NCBI RefSeq assembly: GCF_010729105.1
Contig: NZ_AP022573.1
Location: 806,001 to 870,000 of the forward strand
DNA length: 64,000 bases
Source of the DNA: Mycobacterium saskatchewanense
GTDB taxonomy: Bacteria; Actinomycetota; Actinomycetes; Mycobacteriales; Mycobacteriaceae
Direction of reading: 5' to 3'
The notes under the pieces are model-generated. The model was not told the DNA's origin and made no database searches. It saw only the letters and a list, made by a program, of their open reading frames with translations. This document shows positions 46,469 to 55,913 of the stretch, in pieces. Both the position numbers and the translations under genes were made by a program. How positions within the stretch are numbered: position 1 is the first letter of the stretch; the number at the start of each line of letters is the position of its first letter.

Positions 46469-47109
46469 CAGCTATCTCCGACGGGTTGTTCCCAGGTATC
46501 CCAATAGGTGACAGTCTCCGCGGGCGGCCTCGCGGCCGGCCGGAAGTCGGTGCCGACCGTGTACGCCACCGGGAACAGCGCGGCCTGGGTGACGGTGGCC
46601 GGGATGCCCAGCAGCTCGGCCACCTCACGCTCCTTGGCCAAATGCATTGTCGTCCAAACGGATCCCAACCCGCGCGAGCGCAACGCGAGCATGAAGCTCC
46701 AGCCGGCCGGGATGATGGACGCCCAGGCCGACGCGGCGGTCAGCAGGTTGGAGTTGTCGATGCGCGTCGTCAGGCAGGGGATCACGTGCACGGGGACCCG
46801 GCCCAGCGTGTCGGTTAGGCCGAAGGCGCTGGCGTAGACGCGCCGGGTCTGCGGATCGGACGCCTCTTCGGCGGCGTGGGCCAGGTACTGGGCACCGAGA
46901 CGGCGGTAGACATCGCCGATCGCGGCGCGCTTGTCAGCGTCGGTGATCACCAGCCACCGCCAGTCCTGCGCGTTGCTCGCGGTCGGCGCCTGCATCGCCA
47001 GCCGGATGCACTCGAGTATCACCTCGCGACCGACGGGGCGGTCCAGGTCGAGGCGTTTGCGCACCGCGCGGGTGGTGGTCAGCAGTTCGTCGACCGAGGC
47101 GATGTCCAT
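46468..47109 (-). CDS. Nitroreductase family protein
   Basis: A 213-residue FMN flavoprotein: LLTTTRAVRKRLDLDRPVGREVILECI is the N-terminal signature, AMQAPTASNAQDWRWLVIT the FMN-binding block, and RSRGLGSVWTTMHLAKEREVAELLGIP the C-terminal one. Nitroreductases reduce nitro or quinone groups or modify cofactors. ATG 47109 (MDIASVDEL) is preferred; ATG 47136 would add nine residues. It heads a two-gene unit with the SRPBCC protein. Confidence 0.85.
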   Translation of the reverse strand: MDIASVDELLTTTRAVRKRLDLDRPVGREVILECIRLAMQAPTASNAQDWRWLVITDADKRAAIGDVYRRLGAQYLAHAAEEASDPQTRRVYASAFGLTDTLGRVPVHVIPCLTTRIDNSNLLTAASAWASIIPAGWSFMLALRSRGLGSVWTTMHLAKEREVAELLGIPATVTQAALFPVAYTVGTDFRPAARPPAETVTYWDTWEQPVGDS

Positions 47110-47369
47110 CAGCGTCCGTCCGATCCTCTTCCGCATCGAGGAAACCAGATGGTCAGCGCCGGTGTCCAGGTCGACCTGCCAGCCCGACGTTCGCCGGCTC
47201 CCAATGCGCGACAGAGTCATCCTTCGTGGCGCGAGTGGAACGGCTCGTGCTGCGCGCCCAGCGCGCTGATCTACAGGACGTGCCGGTCGACGACGTCCCT
47301 GTCGACGGCGGGAGCACGACAACAGCCGGCGGTTGCGCATCTCCGCGGGGCACCCCTGTGGTAGAGCCC

Positions 47370-48329
47370 CTACCAGCGGGGCGAGAGGATGGCTTCGGCC
47401 TGGCCGACCATGTCGGCGAGGATGTCCGCTGCGGGGCGGACGTCACGGACGCGGCCCACCCCTTCGCCGAGAAGGATTGCGGCGGCGTCGAAATCCTCTG
47501 CCAGCACAGCCTTCTCGTAGGCGGCCACGGCGTCCGGCAGCGCCGCGAGCAGTCCGTCCTCGTTGCCGTGCCAGGTCGCCAAGAAGGCGTTGCCCACCGC
47601 CCGCTCATTGAACTCGATGGGCCAATCCAGTTGCCGCACAACGTCATACACGCGGGTGCGGAGCGTGTCGTCGCCGCTGGCACGGATCGCCCGTTCTTGC
47701 GCCCGCGGCGACACCAGCGCTTCGTGCGACGCCCAGAACCGGGTGCCTACCACGGCACCGTCGGCCCCGAGCGCGAGCGCCGCGGCCAGCCCGCGGCCGT
47801 CGGCCACACCGCCGGCGGCGAGCACCAACGTGTCCGGCGAGCGCTCGGCGACGATGTCGACGACTTCGGGAACCAACGTGAAGGTGGACCGGACGTTCAT
47901 CCCGTGCCCGCCCGCCTCGCCGCCCTGGGCGACGAGGATGTCGGCACCGGCGTCCAGGGCCTGGCGGGCGTGATCGAGATTCTGCACCTGGGCCGTCACC
48001 GGCACGCCGGCCGCGTGGATGCGGTCGGCGAAGGGCCGCAGGTCCCCGAACGACAGCATGACCGTCGCCGGTTGCCGCGCCAGTGCCTGATCGAGCAGGG
48101 CGGGCTGCCGGGCGAGGCTCCAGGTGATGAACCCGACCCCGACCCCCGCGCCCGCCGCCTGGTCGAATTCGCGCCGCAGCCAGTCGGCGTCGCCATAGCC
48201 GCCGCCGATCAGCCCCAGCCCGCCGGCCGACGTGACCGCCGCCGCGAGCCGGCCCCCCGATGCCAGGGCCATGGGCGCCGACACGACGGGATGCTCGATG
48301 CCGAAGAACTCCGTGAGGCGGGTCTTCAC
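47370..48329 (-). CDS. Nitronate monooxygenase family protein
   Basis: A 319-residue FMN barrel enzyme: FFGIEHPVVSAPMALASGGRLAAAVTSAGG at the N-terminus, ADILVAQGGEAGGHGMNV at the active site with its His, and LVLAAGGVADGRGLAAALALGADG. It is a different branch from the Rv1894c-like gene at 31024. The start overlaps the tautomerase stop by four bases (ATGA), so they form an operon facing a LysR gene. Confidence 0.88.
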   Translation of the reverse strand: MKTRLTEFFGIEHPVVSAPMALASGGRLAAAVTSAGGLGLIGGGYGDADWLRREFDQAAGAGVGVGFITWSLARQPALLDQALARQPATVMLSFGDLRPFADRIHAAGVPVTAQVQNLDHARQALDAGADILVAQGGEAGGHGMNVRSTFTLVPEVVDIVAERSPDTLVLAAGGVADGRGLAAALALGADGAVVGTRFWASHEALVSPRAQERAIRASGDDTLRTRVYDVVRQLDWPIEFNERAVGNAFLATWHGNEDGLLAALPDAVAAYEKAVLAEDFDAAAILLGEGVGRVRDVRPAADILADMVGQAEAILSPRW

Positions 48330-48718
48330 TTCAACTCACCGGTGAGGAACTGCGCCCGGCCTTCGCCGAAAGACCAATCCTCGTCGCCGTTTTCGGTGAT
48401 CGAGACGATCAGGTCGGCCGAGTCGAGGCCGCAGCGGTCGGCGAGGTTGGCCGCGAGCAGCTTGAAGAACTGCTCCTTCATGACGCGGGTGCGGCGCCGG
48501 CTCACCACGTGGACGATCACCAGCCGCGGTGAGCGGGTGAGCCCCAGACCGGTGTCCAGCGCGGCGATCTCGTGCGCCGGGTGGGTGCGCACCACCTGGT
48601 AGCGGTCGCGCGGCGGGACCCTGAACGCCTCGACGACGGCGTCGTGAATCGCGTCCAGCAGCTCCTGGACCTCCGACGGTGTTCGGCCCTCGATGAGGTC
48701 GACGTACAAAAGCGGCAT
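48326..48718 (-). CDS. Tautomerase family protein
   Basis: A 130-residue tautomerase-superfamily protein. The catalytic Pro follows the initiator Met (MPLLYVDLIEGRTPSEVQELLDAIHDAV), and the second beta-alpha-beta unit is RLVIVHVVSRRRTRVMKEQFFKLLAANL. Members isomerise or dehalogenate unsaturated acids. The ATG at 48718 has a strong GGAGGAG site. Coupled to the nitronate monooxygenase, it may act on the same compound. Confidence 0.85.
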   Translation of the reverse strand: MPLLYVDLIEGRTPSEVQELLDAIHDAVVEAFRVPPRDRYQVVRTHPAHEIAALDTGLGLTRSPRLVIVHVVSRRRTRVMKEQFFKLLAANLADRCGLDSADLIVSITENGDEDWSFGEGRAQFLTGELK

Positions 48719-48811
48719 TTCTCCTCCGAACTTCGTGTGCTTGCCTACCACGCTAGGTCCGCGCAAACCGGGTGTGAAATGCCCGCTTCGGTGGATCTAT
48801 GCTTCCCAGGC

Positions 48812-49693
48812 ATGGGAGGCGAGGCGGCCGGCGGGCGGGTCGAGTTGCGGCACCTGCGGGCGTTCGAGGCGGTGGCGCGGCTGGCGTCGTTCACTCACGC
48901 CGCCACCGAGCTCAGCATCACCCAACCCGCCCTGAGTCGCACCATCCGGCAACTCGAGGATGCGCTCGGGGTGACGCTGCTCGACCGGAGTTCGCGCCAC
49001 GTCGAGACGACCGCGGCCGGGCGCGCGTTCCTCGACCACGCCGAACGCGTCCTCGCCGAGTTCGAGCGCGGGCTCGCCGCCGTGCGCCGACAATCGAGCA
49101 TCCGGCTCGGGTTCAGCTGGCTGCTGCCCGACCCGTGGGCGCAGGACACGGTGGCCCGGTTCGAGCGGGCCACCGGCACCACCGTCATGCTGGTCCGCAC
49201 AGACGACGCGCTGGGCGCCGTGCTGCAGGGAAAGGTCGACGTCGCGGTGGTGCGCGGCCGGGTACGGTCGACCGAGGTGCGGGTCGTGCACCTCTTCGAG
49301 GAGTCACGGGTGGCCGTCTGCGCCGTCCATTCGCCCCTGGCACAGAGAGCGGAACTGGACTGGTCGGAAGTCCCGCGGTGGCCGCTCGTCGTCAACACCA
49401 CCAGCGGCACCACCGGACCGTGGTCGTGGGCCGCCGGCGCCGGACCCGAAACAATTGTTCCCACAGCGAATTTCGACGAGTGGATCGAATCCGTCGCCGC
49501 CGACCGCGGCATCGGCGTCATCCCCGACGTCGCCATCCGGCGCAACATTCACCCGGGCGTGCGGTTCATCGCGTTGCGCGGGGCGCCCGACAGCCCCGTC
49601 GCCCTGGCTTCCCTGCGACGCCCCCGCAATGCAGTGCTTCGTCGTTTCATCGAGGCCGCCCTCGCCAGCGCTGCGGACCTCCGTTCGGTGTGA
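48812..49693 (+). CDS. LysR-family transcriptional regulator
   Basis: A 293-residue LysR regulator: helix-turn-helix ELRHLRAFEAVARLASFTHAATELSITQPALSRTIRQLEDALG, then a type 2 periplasmic-binding domain from about residue 85. It is divergent from the tautomerase-nitronate monooxygenase pair by 93 bp, the standard layout for a LysR regulator and its target. The ATG at 48812 is chosen; ATG 48779 would add 11 residues. Confidence 0.88.
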   Translation: MGGEAAGGRVELRHLRAFEAVARLASFTHAATELSITQPALSRTIRQLEDALGVTLLDRSSRHVETTAAGRAFLDHAERVLAEFERGLAAVRRQSSIRLGFSWLLPDPWAQDTVARFERATGTTVMLVRTDDALGAVLQGKVDVAVVRGRVRSTEVRVVHLFEESRVAVCAVHSPLAQRAELDWSEVPRWPLVVNTTSGTTGPWSWAAGAGPETIVPTANFDEWIESVAADRGIGVIPDVAIRRNIHPGVRFIALRGAPDSPVALASLRRPRNAVLRRFIEAALASAADLRSV

Positions 49694-49717
49694 TCGTGCG
49701 CGTTGGGCGCCGCGGCG

Positions 49718-50311
49718 TCAGTCTCCGAAGGTGCCCGTGTATTGAGCCTGCGCGGCGGTGGCGCCGGTGATTGCCTGCACCGCCTGAGGGCCGGCGAGTC
49801 CCGGCGGAAGCCGGAACGTTGCGGGCAGCTGGTAGAGCGTGAACCGGTAATGGTGCACCCCGGTGCCGGCGGGCGGGCACGGACCGCTGTAGCCCGCCCG
49901 TCCCGCCGAGTTGGGCAGGCTGGTCGCGCCGGCGGGGGTCTGGCCGTCCGCGGTGCTTCCCGGGCCCGGGGGGATCCCCACCACGATCCAGTGGACGAAG
50001 GTGCCGTGGACGGCGTCCGGGTCGTCGACGACGAGTGCCGCGCCCAACGGCGTCGACCATGTCAGCGGGGGAGATATGTTGGCGCCCTTGCAGGTGTATT
50101 GCCCGGGGATCGGCGCGCCGTCGGCGAAGGCGGGGCTGCTGATCGCCAACGGTGCGTCGGGCGGCGCCTGCGCCATGATCCGCCCGAGCGTCGTCACCTT
50201 CGGGGTGAGCGGCGCCGTCAGGTGACCGCTACCGCCGCCGCCGCAGCCGGCCAGCCCCAGTGCCAGAGCCAGGCCACCGACGGCGCATGCCCGAGCCATC
50301 GAGGATTCCAT
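49718..50311 (-). CDS. lppC: Lipoprotein with PEBP/Raf-kinase-inhibitor-like domain (LppC-like)
   Basis: A 197-residue membrane-anchored lipoprotein. The signal sequence is [18 protein letters not shown] with lipobox LAGC. The mature part is a phosphatidylethanolamine-binding-like (YbhB) domain: [47 protein letters not shown], and [11 protein letters not shown]. Family members bind anionic lipids or nucleotides; the role here is unknown. ATG 50311 or 50299 could be used. The location near fadB5 matches Rv1910c/Rv1911c. Confidence 0.82.
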   Translation of the reverse strand: MESSMARACAVGGLALALGLAGCGGGGSGHLTAPLTPKVTTLGRIMAQAPPDAPLAISSPAFADGAPIPGQYTCKGANISPPLTWSTPLGAALVVDDPDAVHGTFVHWIVVGIPPGPGSTADGQTPAGATSLPNSAGRAGYSGPCPPAGTGVHHYRFTLYQLPATFRLPPGLAGPQAVQAITGATAAQAQYTGTFGD

Positions 50312-50361
50312 GCGAAAAGTGTCGCCGACCGCGACGGAAGATGGAAGGCCGGGCCGGGTCC

Positions 50362-50805
50362 TCAGCCGCGCTTCTTGACCTCCAGCACCCGCTTGCGCAA
50401 CCCCTTGGTGGCCGTGTCCATCAGGCTCTTCGCGCCCCTTTTGACCAGGAACCCCGGGACCGGCATCAGCAGGTCCACGGTGAGCTCGAAACGGACGCGC
50501 GTGCCGTCGCCCGCGGGCGTCAACGTGTACCGACCCTCCTGGGCGCGTTGCTGTTTGGCGTGATCGAGCGTCCAGCTCACCCCGTCGTCGTGAACGGTGT
50601 AGCACAGCACCTGCTCGTCGCTGACCCCCACGAGTTTGACCACCTGGCGAGACTTGCTGGGGTGGCCCTCGGCGTCGCGTTCGAGGATCTCGACCTCTTG
50701 GTGCACCGAGGACCACTGCGGCAGCGACTCGAGGTCGAACAGCACGTCCATGACCTCGGCGGGCGTCGCCTCGATCTGGATCTCGCGGGACTCGGTGACA
50801 GCCAT
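50362..50805 (-). CDS. SRPBCC family protein
   Basis: A 147-residue START-like protein: [31 protein letters not shown] and the final amphipathic helix [20 protein letters not shown]. The [20 protein letters not shown] block is typical of the Rv0910-like branch. It lies between fadB5 and lppC on the same strand. The start at 50805 is clear; the longer frame upstream crosses a tandem repeat. Confidence 0.82.
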   Translation of the reverse strand: MAVTESREIQIEATPAEVMDVLFDLESLPQWSSVHQEVEILERDAEGHPSKSRQVVKLVGVSDEQVLCYTVHDDGVSWTLDHAKQQRAQEGRYTLTPAGDGTRVRFELTVDLLMPVPGFLVKRGAKSLMDTATKGLRKRVLEVKKRG

Positions 50806-50830
50806 GGGATGAAGATAACCGTTGGGGCTC

Positions 50831-50866
50831 GGCTCGAAACGAGGCTCGAAACGAGGCTCGAAACGA
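50831..50866. repeat. Three 12-bp tandem repeats between fadB5 and the SRPBCC gene
   Basis: GGCTCGAAACGA occurs three times perfectly between the fadB5 stop and the SRPBCC start. The array sits in the only spacer (73 bp) of this minus-strand run, so it may affect promoter spacing for the SRPBCC gene. Confidence 0.9.
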
Positions 50867-50878
50867 GGTGCGGGACCG

Positions 50879-51886
50879 CTACGGCACCAGCACGACCTTG
50901 CCGACGTTCTCCCGGGCGGCCAGGATGCGGTGCGCCTCGGCCGCCTCGGCGTACGGCACCGCCGCATGGACAACCGGGCGGACCGTCCCGACGTGCAACG
51001 CCTCGGTCAACGGCGCGATCCACGGCTCGAGCGTGCCCCGGTCGTCCCACAGCCGCAGCATGTTGAGCCCGATCACGGCCTTCGACTCCGACAGTTGGTC
51101 CATCAGATTGAAGCCGCGCAGCATCGCCAGAGCCTGCGGGGCGGCCGTGCGCAGCGAGCGCTTCTCACCCTGCTGGAGGTTCGAAATACCGTATGCCACA
51201 AGCCTTCCGCCGGGCCGCAACAGGGCGTAAGACCGCCGCAGCGACGTCCCGCCGAGGGCGTCGAGCACGATGTCGTACGGGCTCGAATCTTTCAGGCCCT
51301 GCCACCAGCCGTCGCGGCGGTAGTCGATCGCCCGGTCCACGCCCAACTCGGCCAGTTTCCGGTGCTTGCCCGGTGACGCGGTGCCGTGCACCTCCGCCCC
51401 GGCGGCTTTGGCGAACTGGATGGCCGCGACGCCTACGCCTCCGGCGTGCACCAGCACCCGCTCGCCGGCCCGGAGCGACCCGTAGCCGTGCAGCGCGGCC
51501 CACGCGGTGGCGTAGTTGACCGGCACGGCAGCACCCTGCTCGAAGCTCAGCGCGTCGGGAAGTGGCACGGAATCGGTCGCCGCGACGTTGACCGTTTCCG
51601 CGTAGCCGCCGAATCGGGTGCCGGCGAGGACGCGCTCCCCGACGCGGGTGGCGTCGATGCCGTCGCCGACGGCCACGACGGTCCCGGCGACCTCGTAGCC
51701 GACCACCGCCGGAAGCTTCGGCGCGTCCGGATAAAGGCCTACGCGCGCCAGATGGTCGGCGAAGTTCACGCCCGCGGCGCGGACGGCGACTTGCAGCTGG
51801 CCCGGGCCCGGCGGCGGAGGTTCCGGTCGCTCCTGCACCTGCAGGACCGACGGGTCGCCGTGCTTGGTGATGACGACTGCGCGCAC
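50879..51886 (-). CDS. fadB5: Quinone oxidoreductase-like medium-chain dehydrogenase FadB5
   Basis: A 335-residue NADPH-dependent MDR protein without zinc ligands: RAVVITKHGDPSVLQVQERPEPP, then NYATAWAALHGYGSLRAGERVLVHAGGVGVAAIQFAKAAG (cofactor site) and SPYDIVLDALGGTSLRRSYALLRPGG. It is annotated as an oxidoreductase in M. tuberculosis (Rv1912c); the true substrate is unknown. GTG 51886 has a GGAGGAG site. It is divergent from the metallo-beta-lactamase gene. Confidence 0.9.
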   Translation of the reverse strand: MRAVVITKHGDPSVLQVQERPEPPPPGPGQLQVAVRAAGVNFADHLARVGLYPDAPKLPAVVGYEVAGTVVAVGDGIDATRVGERVLAGTRFGGYAETVNVAATDSVPLPDALSFEQGAAVPVNYATAWAALHGYGSLRAGERVLVHAGGVGVAAIQFAKAAGAEVHGTASPGKHRKLAELGVDRAIDYRRDGWWQGLKDSSPYDIVLDALGGTSLRRSYALLRPGGRLVAYGISNLQQGEKRSLRTAAPQALAMLRGFNLMDQLSESKAVIGLNMLRLWDDRGTLEPWIAPLTEALHVGTVRPVVHAAVPYAEAAEAHRILAARENVGKVVLVP

Positions 51887-51981
51887 TGTTGGCTCCTCCG
51901 CGGCGAGCGGGACTATCCGTCGATGGTTCCAGACCCCGCGGCGGGGGAGCACCCGGCACGTCGGGCGGTTAGGTTCCTCTG

Positions 51982-52761
51982 GTGCAGTTCTCCTGGGAAC
52001 AACCGGCCCGCGGCGTGCACCGCTGCCGGTTGCCGTTCTGCGACGTCACGGTCGGGCTGGTGCGGGGGAGCGCCGGGGCGCTGCTCGTCGACGCGGGCAC
52101 CACCCTGGAGGAAGCGGCCGCGATCGACGCCGACGCCCGCCGCATCGCCGGCGGACCGATCACACGAGTTGTACTGACCCACAAGCACTTCGATCATGTG
52201 CTCGGATCCTCGACGTTCGCCGGGGCGGAGGTGTACTGTGCGCCCGAGGTCGTCTCCTACCTGGCGTCGGAGACCGATCGGCTCCGTGCCGACGCGCTGA
52301 GCCACGGCGCCGACGCCGCGGAGATCGACCGCGCGATCGCGGCCCTGCGCACCCCGCGGAACGCCGTTTTGGACGCCGTCGTCGACCTCGGTGACCGCGC
52401 CGTCACGATCGCCCACCCGGGCCGGGGCCATACCGGGTCGGATCTCGTCGTGGTGGTGCCCCCGGCGGACGACGCGAACCCGGTCGTCGTGTTCACGGGT
52501 GATCTCGTCGAAGAGTCCGGCGATCCGGTCATCGACGCGGACTCGGACGTGGCCGCCTGGCCCGCGACGCTCGACCGGGTATTGGCGATCGGCGGCCCCG
52601 AGGCAGTCTACGTGCCGGGGCACGGACGCATAGTGGACGCCGGTTTCGTTCTCCGACAGCGGGATTGGCTTCTCAGCGCGGGCCGCTGGCGGGCCCCGTC
52701 GCCGGAAGAGGCCAGGACAACGGTTCGGTCTCGGGACCAGTTCGGGACTATTGACCCCTGA
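51982..52761 (+). CDS. Metallo-beta-lactamase fold hydrolase (Rv1913-like)
   Basis: A 259-residue MBL-fold protein. The metal motif HxHxDH is VVLTHKHFDHVLGSS; further ligands are in TIAHPGRGHTGSD and VVFTGDLVEES, and YVPGHGRIVDAG provides the last His. Such hydrolases act on thioesters, lactones or lactams; the substrate is unknown. It precedes aceA by 67 nt and corresponds to Rv1913. Confidence 0.87.
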   Translation: MQFSWEQPARGVHRCRLPFCDVTVGLVRGSAGALLVDAGTTLEEAAAIDADARRIAGGPITRVVLTHKHFDHVLGSSTFAGAEVYCAPEVVSYLASETDRLRADALSHGADAAEIDRAIAALRTPRNAVLDAVVDLGDRAVTIAHPGRGHTGSDLVVVVPPADDANPVVVFTGDLVEESGDPVIDADSDVAAWPATLDRVLAIGGPEAVYVPGHGRIVDAGFVLRQRDWLLSAGRWRAPSPEEARTTVRSRDQFGTIDP

Positions 52762-52828
52762 TTGAACCGTCGTTCCCGGGGATAGACTCACGAGCAGCGA
52801 ATTCGCGCCGAAAGAGGAGCCCAATCCC

Positions 52829-55117
52829 ATGGCCATCATCGACACGGACACCGAGGTCCGTACATCGTTTCAAGACGAGGTTGCCGCCACGCAGCGGTAC
52901 TTCGAGGGCCCGCGCTTTGACAGCATCACGCGCCTCTACACGGCACGCCAGGTGGTGGAACAGCGTGGCACCATTCCCACCGACTACACGGTCGCGCGCG
53001 ACGCGGCGGCCGCGTTCTACGACCGGTTGCGCGAACTGTTCGCCGCGAAGAAAAGCATCACGACCTTTGGCCCCTACTCGCCCGGCCAGGCGGTGAGCAT
53101 GAAGCGGATGGGCATTGAGGGCATCTACCTCGGCGGTTGGGCGACCTCGGCGAAGGGCTCCACCACCGAGGACCCCGGGCCCGACCTGGCCAGCTACCCG
53201 CTCAGCCAGGTGCCCGACGACGCCGCGGTCCTGGTGCGCGCCCTGCTCACGGCCGACCGCAATCAACACTTCCAGCGGCTGCACATGAGCGAACAGCAGC
53301 GCGCGACGACTCCGGCCTACGACTACCGGCCGTTCATCATCGCCGACGCCGACACCGGGCACGGCGGCGACCCGCACGTGCGCAACCTGGTCCGGCGCTT
53401 CGTCGAGGTGGGCGTCCCCGGTTACCACATCGAGGACCAGCGACCCGGCACCAAGAAATGCGGTCACCAGGGCGGCAAGGTGCTGGTGCCGTCGGACGAA
53501 CAGATCAAACGCCTCAACGCCGCCCGGTTCCAGCTCGACGTCATGCGGGTGCCCGGCATCATCGTCGCGCGGACCGATGCCGAGGCGGCCAACCTGATCG
53601 ACAGCCGCGCCGACGAACGCGACCAGCCGTTCCTCCTCGGCGCCACCAACCTCAACATTCCGTCGTACAAGGCGTGCTTCCTCGCCCTGGTTCGGCGCTT
53701 CTACGAGCTGGGCGTCAAGGAACTCAACGGCCACCTGCTGTATGCGATGGCCGACTCCGAGTACGCCGCCGCCACGGCCTGGCTTGAGCGCCAGGGGATC
53801 CAGGGCCTCATCTCCGACGCCGTCAACGCGTGGCGGGAGAACGGGCAGGCGTCCATCGACGACCTCTTCGACCAGGTCGAGTCGCGGTTCGTGGCGGCCT
53901 GGGAGGACGACGCCGGGCTGATGACCTACGGCGAGGCCGTGGCCGAGGTGCTCGCCTTCGGCGAGAGCGAGGAAGAGCCGGTCGCAATGAGCCCCGAGGA
54001 GTGGCGGGCCTTCGCCGCCACGGCGTCCCTCTACGTCGCACGGGAGAAGGCTAAGGACCTGGGCGTCAATCCCGGCTGGGACTGCGAGCTGGCGAAGACG
54101 CCGGAAGGCTACTACCAGATCCGCGGCGGCATTCCCTACGCGATCGCCAAGTCGCTGGCGGCGGCGCCGTTCGCCGACATTCTCTGGATGGAGACCAAGA
54201 CCGCCGATCTCGCCGACGCCCGGCAGTTCGCCGAGGCCGTCCACGCGAAGTTCCCCAACCAGATGCTGGCCTACAACCTCTCGCCGTCGTTCAACTGGGA
54301 CACCACCGGCATGACCGACGAGGAGATGCGGCGCTTCCCCGAAGAGCTCGGCAAGATGGGCTTCGTCTTCAACTTCATCACCTACGGCGGACACCAGATC
54401 GATGGTGTCGCGGCCGAGGAGTTCGCCACCGCGCTGCGGCAGGACGGCATGCTCGCGCTGGCGCGCCTGCAGCGCAAGATGCGCCTCGTCGAGTCCCCGT
54501 ACCGGACACCGCAGACCCTGGTCGGCGGGCCGCGCAGCGACGCCGCGCTGGCCGCGTCCTCCGGGCGCACGGCGACCACCAAGGCCATGGGCAAGGGTTC
54601 GACCCAGCACCAGCACCTCGTGCAGACCGAGGTGCCGAAGAAGCTGCTGGAGGAGTGGCTGACGCTGTGGAGCGAGCACTACCACTTGGGCGAGAAGCTG
54701 CGCGTGCAGCTGCGGCCGCGGCGGGCCGGCTCCGACGTGCTGGTACTCGGCATCTACGGCAAGGGCGACGAGCAGCTGGCCAACGTCGTGTTCGACCCGA
54801 TCCTGGACCGGCACGGCCGCAGCATCCTCACGGTGCGCGACCAGAACACGTTTGCTGAGAAGCTGCGCCAGAAGCGGCTGATGACACTCATCCACCTCTG
54901 GCTGGTGCACCGCTTCAAGGCCGACGCGGTGTACTACGTCACGCCCACCGAGGACAACCTGTACCAGACCTCGAAGATGAAGTCGCACGGCATCTTCAGT
55001 GAGGTCAACCAGGAGGTTGGCGAGATCATCGTCGCCGAGGTCAACCGGCCGCGCATCGAGGAGCTGCTGAAGCCCGACCGCGTCGCGCTGCGGAAGTTGA
55101 TCACCAAGGAGGGGTAG
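52829..55117 (+). CDS. aceA: Isocitrate lyase 2 (long form)
   Basis: A 762-residue isocitrate lyase of the glyoxylate shunt and methylcitrate cycle, needed for growth on fatty acids and propionyl-CoA. The catalytic Cys211 is in [11 protein letters not shown], the metal-binding region is [16 protein letters not shown], and [19 protein letters not shown] lies in the barrel. The C-terminal extension (from about residue 560) contains [18 protein letters not shown] and a regulatory-like domain. The gene is intact, whereas M. tuberculosis H37Rv has it split into Rv1915 and Rv1916. A GAGGAG site precedes the ATG. Confidence 0.95.
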   Translation: MAIIDTDTEVRTSFQDEVAATQRYFEGPRFDSITRLYTARQVVEQRGTIPTDYTVARDAAAAFYDRLRELFAAKKSITTFGPYSPGQAVSMKRMGIEGIYLGGWATSAKGSTTEDPGPDLASYPLSQVPDDAAVLVRALLTADRNQHFQRLHMSEQQRATTPAYDYRPFIIADADTGHGGDPHVRNLVRRFVEVGVPGYHIEDQRPGTKKCGHQGGKVLVPSDEQIKRLNAARFQLDVMRVPGIIVARTDAEAANLIDSRADERDQPFLLGATNLNIPSYKACFLALVRRFYELGVKELNGHLLYAMADSEYAAATAWLERQGIQGLISDAVNAWRENGQASIDDLFDQVESRFVAAWEDDAGLMTYGEAVAEVLAFGESEEEPVAMSPEEWRAFAATASLYVAREKAKDLGVNPGWDCELAKTPEGYYQIRGGIPYAIAKSLAAAPFADILWMETKTADLADARQFAEAVHAKFPNQMLAYNLSPSFNWDTTGMTDEEMRRFPEELGKMGFVFNFITYGGHQIDGVAAEEFATALRQDGMLALARLQRKMRLVESPYRTPQTLVGGPRSDAALAASSGRTATTKAMGKGSTQHQHLVQTEVPKKLLEEWLTLWSEHYHLGEKLRVQLRPRRAGSDVLVLGIYGKGDEQLANVVFDPILDRHGRSILTVRDQNTFAEKLRQKRLMTLIHLWLVHRFKADAVYYVTPTEDNLYQTSKMKSHGIFSEVNQEVGEIIVAEVNRPRIEELLKPDRVALRKLITKEG

Positions 55118-55212
55118 ATAGGTAGCCCGCCCGGCCGCCCCGGGCCGCGTCCCTTCGTCCACCGGTTCGCCGGCCGCATTTCCGGCGAAAACTGCGGAAC
55201 CGTGCCACCCGC

Positions 55213-55244
55213 GATGGCCCGTCACCACGAGGTGATGGGCCATC
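55213..55244. terminator. Hairpin downstream of aceA
   Basis: GATGGCCCGTCACC and GGTGATGGGCCATC pair over 14 bp with one mismatch around an ACGA loop, about 95 bp after the aceA stop. A short T-rich stretch follows. It fits an intrinsic terminator of mycobacterial type. Confidence 0.65.
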
Positions 55245-55342
55245 GGCATCTTTGGCGCGGAATCCCGCGACGGCTTTGTGTTTGTGGGTGCTGACGCCGG
55301 GGTAAGGAACAGCAGGACTGCGAGCGGAGAGCGGGGTTTGCG

Positions 55343-55750
55343 ATGAGGCACGAACTGAGGACTGCGGTCGCGATTTTCGGCGGCGGGGCCATGCTGATCC
55401 TGGCCGTCGGATGCGGTGGCGGTAACAAGGGTCCCGGCAGCAGCAGCACAACGCCGACGACTACGACGACTCCATCGTCGAGCGTGGCGCCGTCCACCAC
55501 ACCGGGCGGGGGCGGCAGCGTTCCCGGCGGCCCGACCGGTGGCGGCGGACCCGGCGGCGGGGGCGGCAGCGTTCCCGGCGGCCCGACCGGTGGCGGCGGA
55601 CCCGGCGGTGGCGGCGGCAGCGTTCCCGGCGGCCCGACCGGTGGCGGCGGACCCGGCGGTGGCGGCGGCAGCATCCCCGGGGTCGGCGGGGGTGGCGGCG
55701 GACCGGGCGGTGGCGGCGGCTGCGTCGGCAACGTCTGCGGCGGTTTCTAG
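55343..55750 (+). CDS. Gly/Pro-rich repeat lipoprotein
   Basis: A 135-residue exported lipoprotein of unknown function. The signal sequence RHELRTAVAIFGGGAMLILA ends in lipobox LAVGC, followed by a Thr/Ser linker. The body is almost only Gly, Pro, Ser and Val: a 17-residue unit GSVPGGPTGGGGPGGGG repeats three times and once more in degenerate form. It ends CVGNVCGGF with a Cys pair. The length could vary with repeat number. Low complexity prevents any functional call; a cell-envelope structural role is one possibility. Confidence 0.75.
   Translation: MRHELRTAVAIFGGGAMLILAVGCGGGNKGPGSSSTTPTTTTTPSSSVAPSTTPGGGGSVPGGPTGGGGPGGGGGSVPGGPTGGGGPGGGGGSVPGGPTGGGGPGGGGGSIPGVGGGGGGPGGGGGCVGNVCGGF
55514..55666. 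repeat. Three 51-bp tandem repeats in the lipoprotein gene
   Basis: Copies begin at 55514, 55565 and 55616 with a partial fourth at 55667. They are nearly identical and encode 17 residues each, so copy changes stay in frame. Confidence 0.9.
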
Positions 55751-55783
55751 AGCCTGACGGCGCGAAAGACTTGCTCCCCTAGT

Positions 55784-55813
55784 CGGTGGGGCCGGGATAC
55801 CCCGGCCCCATCG
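55784..55813. terminator. Hairpin downstream of the lipoprotein gene
   Basis: TGGGGCCGGG and CCCGGCCCCA pair perfectly around an ATAC loop; the stem extends to 13 bp with one G-U. It is 34 bp after the lipoprotein stop and about 100 bp before the next gene. Confidence 0.7.
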
Positions 55814-55913
55814 GCTGAGCAGGAACAGACATCGGCCATTGCCGGCCGATGGCCTAGGGCGGACCGGGGCATCCGAGTTATGGTTCTCCGCAACTCGGAC
55901 GCAAGGGATCCCC

